From Psychrobacter sp. 1044 (GTDB lineage Bacteria; Pseudomonadota; Gammaproteobacteria; Pseudomonadales; Moraxellaceae), in contig NZ_CAJHAZ010000002.1 in assembly GCF_904846525.1 (NCBI RefSeq), positions 1-64,000 on the forward strand: a stretch of DNA of 64,000 bases, given 5' to 3'. Below are positions 58,842 to 64,000 of the stretch, piece by piece; the stretch's first letter is position 1; each line of letters starts with the position of its first letter. The notes under the pieces are model-generated. The model ran no database searches, was not told where the DNA came from, and worked only from the letters and a program-made list of their open reading frames with translations. Made by a program: the position numbers and the translations under genes.

Positions 58842-59936
58842 TTAAAGAGTGATAAAACCAGTACCACCACAGGCACCGTTTTTATTGATGGTGACTGGTA
58901 GTGGGCTTGAGTCGGCAATAAACTTATCGACAGATGCATCATCACTGAATACATGATACGGCATCAATTCCATTGCTAATTTAGCAGGGTTTTTGCGATG
59001 TTTAATCATGCAGTAGTAAAGCGGATTGGCAAGCTCTGAGATTAACCAAAAACCATCTTCTGGCACCATAAGCTCGCTCGTACCATCTTCTTTTTCAAAC
59101 TCAGCGTCATACGTCCAAAAGTTGATACCGTCCACAGTACCACGCAATGTTGCATCGGTTTCACCACCAAAGCCGCCATCAAACACGCGAGTTGCATTCG
59201 TGTCTTTTGATGCGGTAAATTTTTCGTTAAATTCTTTGTCATTAGTCATCGCGTCAAATACGCGGCTAGACATTTGAGCGTCAACTGGGCGGCGCTTGCC
59301 ATGCTTAACTAGGTTTTTAACTATTTTGCGGATATCTTGATAAGGCGTTGCGCCCACTTGGTCCCACGCAATTAGTGGACTAAAACTTAAGTCATCATGA
59401 CGACGAAAATCAACGGTTACACCAGCATTATCATCACCTTCAACAACAACCTTGCCGTACAGTAAAGCATCGCGGCACATCATAGTGACACGCGCTGCTA
59501 ATGATTGGCGGATTAACCAATAAGCATTGGCGGCTGCCATTTCCCACTCGTCTTGCATGGTAGGTGGCACACCAGCAGCATTGGTAGCAATGACGCGCAT
59601 ATTCTGCAACAGCTTTTGCATCTTAGCGTCAATCTTGCTTAGCGGCTCAACCACTACAGCAGGCTTAAAGTAAGGGGCTGGGATATAACTGACGTTTAGC
59701 TCAACTTTGTCTCTAATGACACGGCCTTGCGCTGTTGGCAGTACAGCAGGCGCTAGCGGAATGTAGGTTTTAATATCGCCCACTGGTACTTTATCTTCGC
59801 CATTTAGGTAAATCGGGTTGCCAAAGTAGCGGTCACGAAAAAAGGTATCAACTGGCTTGCTGTGGTCATAGACCGCGCCCAGCTCCTCAAATGATGCGGT
59901 TTCAATCTGCGCATCTTCAAATACAAAAGTAGCCAT
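58842..59936 (-). CDS. Major capsid protein, lambda gpE-like
   Basis: A 364-residue HK97-fold capsid protein of the lambda E family: FRDRYFGNPIYLNGEDKVPVGDI, RDKVELNVSYIPAPYFKPAVVVEP, WYLIR/AYWLIRQSLAARVTMMCRDALLYGKV and C-terminal GFWLISELANPLYYCMIKHRKNPAKLAMELMPYHV. Follows the decoration and protease genes, the lambda C-D-E order, by 11 bases. Confidence 0.92.
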   Translation of the reverse strand: MATFVFEDAQIETASFEELGAVYDHSKPVDTFFRDRYFGNPIYLNGEDKVPVGDIKTYIPLAPAVLPTAQGRVIRDKVELNVSYIPAPYFKPAVVVEPLSKIDAKMQKLLQNMRVIATNAAGVPPTMQDEWEMAAANAYWLIRQSLAARVTMMCRDALLYGKVVVEGDDNAGVTVDFRRHDDLSFSPLIAWDQVGATPYQDIRKIVKNLVKHGKRRPVDAQMSSRVFDAMTNDKEFNEKFTASKDTNATRVFDGGFGGETDATLRGTVDGINFWTYDAEFEKEDGTSELMVPEDGFWLISELANPLYYCMIKHRKNPAKLAMELMPYHVFSDDASVDKFIADSSPLPVTINKNGACGGTGFITL

Positions 59937-59947
59937 AAATTATTGTC

Positions 59948-60328
59948 CTATTTAATAACGCTTAGCGTGATTTTAGTTGAGCGATTAGCGTATGCACGCG
60001 CCGCTAGCTTTTGAGTTGGAGTGAGTGCCACACCGTTTAGTTTGACCTGTGCTACATCAAACTTACCTGCAACATAAACAGGCATTTCAACAACGGCGGC
60101 AATCTTGGCAGTTGCTTGCTCAGCGGTAACGTCAGCTAAACAGATAACATGCCAATCAGCTTGCGCACCCGTTGATGCGTCACTGTGAGTCGCTACGTTT
60201 GTGCCAGCAGCGATAACAAGTAGGTCACCGCGCTTATATGCTGTAGCGGCTGTAGGTACGACACTATCGGTAATAGGCGTCACATCGACTGGTAACGGTT
60301 GCTCGGTTTTGTAAGTGAAATCAACCAT
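59948..60328 (-). CDS. Head decoration protein, lambda gpD-like
   Basis: A 126-residue protein with the head-decoration signature (VPTAATAYKRGDLLVIAAG, ADWHVICLADVTAEQATAKIAAVVEMPVYVAGKFDVAQVKLNG). Stabilises the mature capsid at threefold sites. Its start overlaps the protease gene stop by one base. Confidence 0.85.
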   Translation of the reverse strand: MVDFTYKTEQPLPVDVTPITDSVVPTAATAYKRGDLLVIAAGTNVATHSDASTGAQADWHVICLADVTAEQATAKIAAVVEMPVYVAGKFDVAQVKLNGVALTPTQKLAARAYANRSTKITLSVIK

Positions 60329-61533
60329 TATTTAGCTCCTTGTGCTTTTGCGGCTGCTACTGCTGCCATGATTTGACTTTCGCCACTTTCTCGGCCATTG
60401 GTTGCTTGGGCTTTATCCAAGCCTTCAGGTAATGGCGACACCTTAGATTCGACCGGCTTTGCCATAAATTCAGCAACAGCAAACTGTGCCTCATCCATCG
60501 CCTTAAACGCAGTCACCTGGTCTTCAGTAAACGTGCGACCAGTATCAGCGGCTAACTTATCGATAGCGGCTTGGCGTGTTGATGCTTGCGATTCTGCTAA
60601 CTTATTTTGTGCAGCAAGCGCAGCAGCTTTAGCATCCACTGCTTCTTGCTTGGCTTGAGCTTCGGATTTCTCCAGCTCTGCGATTTTGGCTTGCGCCTTT
60701 TCTAACTCGTTCAAGTCGTACTCCTCGGGGTTATTGTTGCTCTGTGCGGTACTGCTTGAGGCTGCAATGCTATCCGCAATCACATCAATCAGACCTAATT
60801 CTTTGGCTTTGGCAGAAGTGAAGTCGTCGCCTTCCCAGCTTTGTATGGTTTTGACGTCAATATTTCGCTGTGCTGCTACATGGTTGAAAAAGACGCTAGC
60901 CGACTCATCAATACCTTGTTGTAGGCGCTCTATCTCTTCTTCGCTCAAAGGCGTAAATGAGTTGTAAGCACCTTTCCATCTGCCACTGCGGATCATGGTT
61001 ATCTTCTCGCCCATGCGTTCAAGCCATTTGCTTTCTTCGCTATGAACGACAAAAACGCCGATACTACCAACGCCATTCAGCTTGCTTTCGGCTGTAATTT
61101 TATTTGTGCTAGCACCTAGCCAGTAAGCAGCCGAGTACATATCACCACTAATAAATGTCTCAACAGTTTTAGAGGACTGATAAATGGCTTCCGTCGCAAT
61201 ATCAATACCTTTGATATAACCGCCACCGCTATCAACGTCCAAGACAATGCTGGTCACGGTGGGGTCATCATTGGCTTGCTGTATGTAGTCCGCTAGGTTT
61301 GCATAACCAGTGACACCCCATGAGCGATAGTCACCTGATGTCTCAGGTACTAGCAAACCACGCACATCGATAGCCGCTACGCCATTTTCAACTGTGTAAT
61401 AAGCTTCGCTGTCGTCGCCCTCATAGCGTGATAAGGCCTTAAAATCAATAGCCGCAAGTTGCTCGTCCAAATCGTAACAAGCCATGGCTGTATGATTGCG
61501 AATATCGCGCTTAATCTTTGCTTGTAAGTTCAT
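60328..61533 (-). CDS. S49-family capsid maturation protease with scaffold domain
   Basis: A 401-residue protein. Residues ~45-270 are a SppA/ClpP-like S49 protease with likely nucleophile Ser134 (SGDMYSAAYWLG) and Lys187 (GRWKGAYNSF), as in lambda gpC. Residues ~285-345 are a long Ala/Lys/Glu coiled coil (ELEKAQAKIAELEKSEA) and the end resembles lambda Nu3-type scaffold, so one gene encodes both functions. ATG at 61533 (AAAGGT in front) is preferred to the TTG at 61551. Precedes decoration and capsid genes. Confidence 0.9.
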   Translation of the reverse strand: MNLQAKIKRDIRNHTAMACYDLDEQLAAIDFKALSRYEGDDSEAYYTVENGVAAIDVRGLLVPETSGDYRSWGVTGYANLADYIQQANDDPTVTSIVLDVDSGGGYIKGIDIATEAIYQSSKTVETFISGDMYSAAYWLGASTNKITAESKLNGVGSIGVFVVHSEESKWLERMGEKITMIRSGRWKGAYNSFTPLSEEEIERLQQGIDESASVFFNHVAAQRNIDVKTIQSWEGDDFTSAKAKELGLIDVIADSIAASSSTAQSNNNPEEYDLNELEKAQAKIAELEKSEAQAKQEAVDAKAAALAAQNKLAESQASTRQAAIDKLAADTGRTFTEDQVTAFKAMDEAQFAVAEFMAKPVESKVSPLPEGLDKAQATNGRESGESQIMAAVAAAKAQGAK

Positions 61534-61543
61534 GTTTTTACCT

Positions 61544-61801
61544 TTATTCAACGCCTGGAGGTACGGGCTTTACTGTGACCGCACCAACTCGCATTTCGTG
61601 AACGATATCATCGGCAACGATAATGACGTGACCTAACAAATTTCGTTTTACACAGATAGCAATACCCTTATCTACGTTGCAATACATACAATCTTTAAGC
61701 GGCTTACCGTCAAGTTGTACTTCAACATTATCACCGCGCCAAGCCGCGTATGATTCGCTTGTATCAGCGTCTAGCGCAGTCGTATCAATTGTTAAAATCA
61801 T
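61544..61801 (-). CDS. Small phage protein, 85 residues
   Basis: Small beta-rich protein with a Cys pair (DCMYCN) and IIVADDIVHEM. ATG at 61801 is preceded by GGTGATGG; ATG at 61807 is an alternative. Precedes the protease gene. Family unknown. Confidence 0.6.
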   Translation of the reverse strand: MILTIDTTALDADTSESYAAWRGDNVEVQLDGKPLKDCMYCNVDKGIAICVKRNLLGHVIIVADDIVHEMRVGAVTVKPVPPGVE

Positions 61802-61813
61802 TACCATCACCCA

Positions 61814-61841
61814 TTAAAAAGCCGCTCAATTAAGGCGGCTC
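61814..61841 (-). terminator. Hairpin overlapping the end of the 36-codon gene
   Basis: AGCCGC (61820-61825) and GCGGCT (61835-61840) with T5 following on the minus strand; the stem includes the stop region of the small upstream gene. Confidence 0.75.
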
Positions 61842-61937
61842 GTTATCGTTTTCGCTAGACAATTCATCACTAGCCTTTATTTTGTTGTCCATATATCGAA
61901 GTAAGCGTTCAGCAAGTAGCAGCAAGATTAACTTCAT
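61830..61937 (-). CDS. Short peptide gene, 35 codons
   Basis: ATG at 61937 with a very good AAAGGTG site, then 35 codons (MKLILLLLAERLLRYMDNKI, then an acidic SDELSSENDNE tail) to TAA at 61832-61830. Its hydrophobic start plus acidic tail looks like a tiny membrane-associated peptide. It directly follows another small gene. Confidence 0.55.
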   Translation of the reverse strand: MKLILLLLAERLLRYMDNKIKASDELSSENDNEPP

Positions 61938-61947
61938 GGCATCACCT

Positions 61948-62115
61948 TTATTTATGCGGGTGCTTTGGCTTAGGCGGTGCTCGTCTACTTATCGGTACGG
62001 GACCATTCCAATCACTATATTTAACCTTGATATGTGGTTCGCTTCTGACCCAATGAGCGATAAACCAAATACCTAGTCCTGTTAGCAATCCAACAAAGTA
62101 CATAACGATAATCAT
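61948..62115 (-). CDS. Small membrane protein, 55 residues
   Basis: ATG at 62115 overlaps the F-like gene stop (ATGA). 55 codons to TAA at 61950-61948: one transmembrane helix (IVMYFVGLLTGLGIWFIAHW, residues 3-22) and a basic Pro-rich tail (APPKPKHPHK). Tight coupling and open frame support translation. Function unknown. Confidence 0.65.
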   Translation of the reverse strand: MIIVMYFVGLLTGLGIWFIAHWVRSEPHIKVKYSDWNGPVPISRRAPPKPKHPHK

Positions 62116-62909
62116 GCCTCTTCCTCTATCAACCTTTTAGCCTCGTCAATCATCGCAGCAAGCTCAGGTACTGGCTGTGCCAACATAACCGTGATAGCCG
62201 CTTCAATACGTTGCCTTGCCTCTAATATCGCGCCCGACTGCTTGTAGTACGTAATAGCAAGCTCGGCTATTTTGTCGTTGACCAGTTTGTTCATGTTGCC
62301 CGTGTACTGTGCAGGTGTACCGCCTATCCAGCCTTTATCGTTTGTCACATCTGGCAAGTCGTCATCGACGGTTATACCTTTAGCCTCAGCTTGCGACTTG
62401 GTGAGCGAGCGACACACGCACCGGCAGCGATATCCCGAAGGAGCATAGTGCTTTTGCCAAAATGGATCGTCAATATGCCTAACGACTTGATCAAGTATCT
62501 TATGCGCTGGGCGCTGTCTAATATCGTTGATACCGTCGCGCATCAGATAAGGTCGTTCATCTTTATTCTGTTGCTGCTGGTACCAACGACCACGACCATA
62601 AGCGCCTTGAATATTTGTGCGAAAGATATTGTCCAGCCGATGCCTTGGTAGATTAATATCAATATCGCCCTTCTTAACAGCGTTCTGAAAGTCCGCAAAC
62701 GTACCGCCATCAACCAATTGTTCATTAACCAAGCCCATAACATGCTTAATCTGCTCAGTCTGTGCAAGCCCTGCGATAGATACCGCTTGTTGGCGCTGTA
62801 TCGGTGTCATCACGTTATAGTAGTTATCAGGCAAAACCACGTTACGATTTAAAGCGTAAGCAATGGCTTCGATAAACTGTACGTCAAATCCTGCTGTTGT
62901 CGTTGCCAT
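62112..62909 (-). CDS. Mu F-like minor head/head morphogenesis protein
   Basis: A 265-residue protein of the Mu gp30 (F)/SPP1 gp7 type. The signature is in the middle: LPRHRLDNIFRTNIQGAYGRGRW, then FWQKHYAPSGYRCRCVCRSLT (the paired Cys-Arg-Cys stretch). It is needed for procapsid assembly in Mu-like phages. Lies between the portal and protease genes. Confidence 0.85.
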   Translation of the reverse strand: MATTTAGFDVQFIEAIAYALNRNVVLPDNYYNVMTPIQRQQAVSIAGLAQTEQIKHVMGLVNEQLVDGGTFADFQNAVKKGDIDINLPRHRLDNIFRTNIQGAYGRGRWYQQQQNKDERPYLMRDGINDIRQRPAHKILDQVVRHIDDPFWQKHYAPSGYRCRCVCRSLTKSQAEAKGITVDDDLPDVTNDKGWIGGTPAQYTGNMNKLVNDKIAELAITYYKQSGAILEARQRIEAAITVMLAQPVPELAAMIDEAKRLIEEEA

Positions 62910-62935
62910 TAGTTGCTCACTTTATTTTGCACATT

Positions 62936-62963
62936 AAAAAAGCCCTGCTCGACTGAGGGGCTC
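62936..62963 (-). terminator. Hairpin after the 62991 gene
   Basis: AGCCC (62941-62945) against GGGCT (62959-62963), followed by T6 on the minus strand. Confidence 0.6.
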
Positions 62964-62990
62964 TTGTACTTACTTAAAACGCTTTAACCG

Positions 62991-63221
62991 CTATTCTATG
63001 AAAACTTCAAAATATTTTTGGTTTGCATCTTCTTGAATTGGAACTCCAAGGAATGTCGCAGAATCGTCAGCCGAAGCCTGTCTTTGATATCCATCAGGAT
63101 TAAACCTTCTAAAAGTCCTGTGATATAAAGGGTGCAACCGTATCAAAGCAGGGGTTTTTCCTGCCATTTCAACCGCTTGTAGATCGCTTTTTATATCATT
63201 AACTAGCTTTGTAACTTCCAT
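62991..63221 (-). CDS. Unknown phage protein, 76 residues
   Basis: A 76-residue protein (LVNDIKSDLQAVEMAGKTPALIRLHPLYHRTFRRFNPDG...) with AAGGAG before its ATG. Sits between the portal and the F-like gene, where Mu-like phages usually have none; AT-rich spacer on either side suggests insertion. No family recognised. Confidence 0.6.
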   Translation of the reverse strand: MEVTKLVNDIKSDLQAVEMAGKTPALIRLHPLYHRTFRRFNPDGYQRQASADDSATFLGVPIQEDANQKYFEVFIE

Positions 63222-63256
63222 TATTAACTCCTTGTTTTGATAGAGTTAATATAACA

Positions 63257-64000
63257 TCAAACCTCACTCGATTCATCAGCAAAACCATGGACATCAGCGA
63301 CCTGTATAGCGGTATTAACTAGCTGAGTAAATCCACTGTCAGCTAAGCTCTCACCGACCATGTTAAACAATGCTTCACGCAAATTATCTACCTTTTCTTT
63401 GTCGGTATCGCCTTCAATATTTGCGACAAGCGATAGCACCGCATTAGTATCAAACGGCTGTACGCTTGCATTTAGTGCATCATCTGCGACTGCTTCAAGC
63501 TCCATTTGTTCGGGCGTAAATTCGCTGTCACTGTCAGCCGCTTTAAATGGCAGCCATGTTTTGCTAGCCATTGATGCATAACGATTAGCTTGTGCTGACG
63601 TTGGTAACTTAATAGCGCCTTGGCCATCGCCATAATCCATGTGAGCAATGTGCTGCTCGTTATAGCCATGCTCATCAACAAAGTATGACTTGGTAAAGCG
63701 AACGCCCATGTCATGTGCTTTCTTGTCAGCGTCTAACTGCTCTTGATTGATGAATTTTTTAGCCACCCAGTTGAACTCAGGAGCTTCAAAACCATTAGCA
63801 ACACAGATCACATCTATGAAGCGTTGAACGGCTTTAAGTGCATGCTTACGGTCGCTGCTAAAGATAATCTCTTGCTGCTCTTGGTGTACAACACCCTGAC
63901 CGTAAGTACCGCCTTTATCTGTGCCACTGGTAAGCGTCTGACCTAGCAAGTAAGTAGTGATACTCTGTTTAACAACTGAATCGTAGCTAACAAACGCCTC
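63257..64000 (-). CDS. Portal protein, Mu gp29/DUF935-like (5' part beyond window)
   Basis: Frame is open from 63257 up to the window edge at 64000, giving the C-terminal 247 residues; the ORF start inside the window (TTG at 63949) is not the true start. Visible blocks: GTDKGGTYGQGVVHQEQQEIIFSSDRKHALKAVQRFIDVICVANG and FTKSYFVDEHGYNEQH, as in DUF935 portals. Terminases should lie beyond the edge. Confidence 0.85.
   Translation of the reverse strand, partial: EAFVSYDSVVKQSITTYLLGQTLTSGTDKGGTYGQGVVHQEQQEIIFSSDRKHALKAVQRFIDVICVANGFEAPEFNWVAKKFINQEQLDADKKAHDMGVRFTKSYFVDEHGYNEQHIAHMDYGDGQGAIKLPTSAQANRYASMASKTWLPFKAADSDSEFTPEQMELEAVADDALNASVQPFDTNAVLSLVANIEGDTDKEKVDNLREALFNMVGESLADSGFTQLVNTAIQVADVHGFADESSEV

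Larger units (their letters stand above)
37570..64000 (-). mobile_element. Siphovirus-like prophage, late region (right end outside window)
   Basis: All genes from 63,949 down to 37,713 lie on the minus strand as one late region: portal, head, connector, tail, tape measure, lysis. The left boundary is the ssrA 3'-end copy at 37570-37596. No repressor, replication, terminase or integrase gene of the prophage is inside the window, so these and the other attachment site should lie beyond 64,000. Structural genes are open and full length, suggesting an intact or recently intact prophage. Confidence 0.9.

Noticed and set aside
36094..64000. A second tRNA-Arg 3' repeat (attR) within the window
   Set aside because: Only short partial matches such as TTAGGCGC at 47479 and 51851 were seen; none extends across the T arm and CCA end.

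Overview
The window looks like a chromosome segment of a Psychrobacter-like gammaproteobacterium (Moraxellaceae). This rests on gene content, moderate-to-low GC, an AcnD/PrpF-type methylcitrate locus, unusually long RecB and RecC, and Asn/Gln/Ser-rich hydrophilic inserts in several proteins. The species is inferred and was not searched.

Bases 1-13,040 hold a dispersed propionate (2-methylcitrate cycle) locus on the + strand: prpB, a small lipoprotein, prpC, acnD, then (after a terminator) a YefM-YoeB toxin-antitoxin pair with its operator, prpF, a convergent small DMT transporter, an ABC exporter, a membrane-anchored ElaA-like acetyltransferase and prpD. It ends at a strong hairpin terminator. 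PrpC makes 2-methylcitrate, AcnD with PrpF (or PrpD) dehydrates it, and PrpB cleaves 2-methylisocitrate to pyruvate and succinate.

Bases 13,079-22,660 are housekeeping and orphan genes: an SDR, a DUF2868 membrane protein with a DUF3482 GTPase, an ArsA-type ATPase paired with a small 'CC-stop' protein, a CstA peptide/pyruvate-type carrier, an unknown protein, a hypoxanthine phosphoribosyltransferase and a MepB-like protein. Bases 22,691-34,104 are recC-recB-recD on the minus strand, all much longer than in E. coli because of low-complexity inserts. A 457-base palindrome-rich spacer, two orphan proteins and a tRNA-Arg(CCT) follow.

From 36,018 the sequence is mobile. A P4-type tyrosine integrase sits just behind tRNA-Arg, with arm-like repeats. 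At 37,570-37,596 there is a copy of the extreme 3' end of tmRNA (ssrA) followed by an ssrA-like terminator, read as the left attachment site of a prophage. The rest of the window, to 64,000 and beyond, is the late region of a siphovirus-like prophage on the minus strand. In transcription order it carries a Mu-type portal (cut by the window edge), a Mu F-like head protein, two tiny genes, an S49 protease-scaffold, a lambda D-like decoration protein, a lambda E-like capsid protein, Mu gp36- and gpG-like connector genes, tail terminator, tail tube, a set of large tail-tip/fibre proteins, a tail-assembly chaperone with a probable -1 frameshift extension, small lipoprotein and membrane genes, a 1,839-residue tape measure, an accessory gene, a holin and an endolysin.

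The most notable signals are: seventeen tandem 34-residue repeats in the tape measure; a T7 slippery site joining the chaperone to an otherwise unannotated 82-codon extension; intrinsic-terminator hairpins between most modules of the late operon; an accessory gene flanked by a 24-base direct repeat made of terminator T-tract plus Shine-Dalgarno; the ssrA fragment; and the ArsA/CC-stop gene pair.
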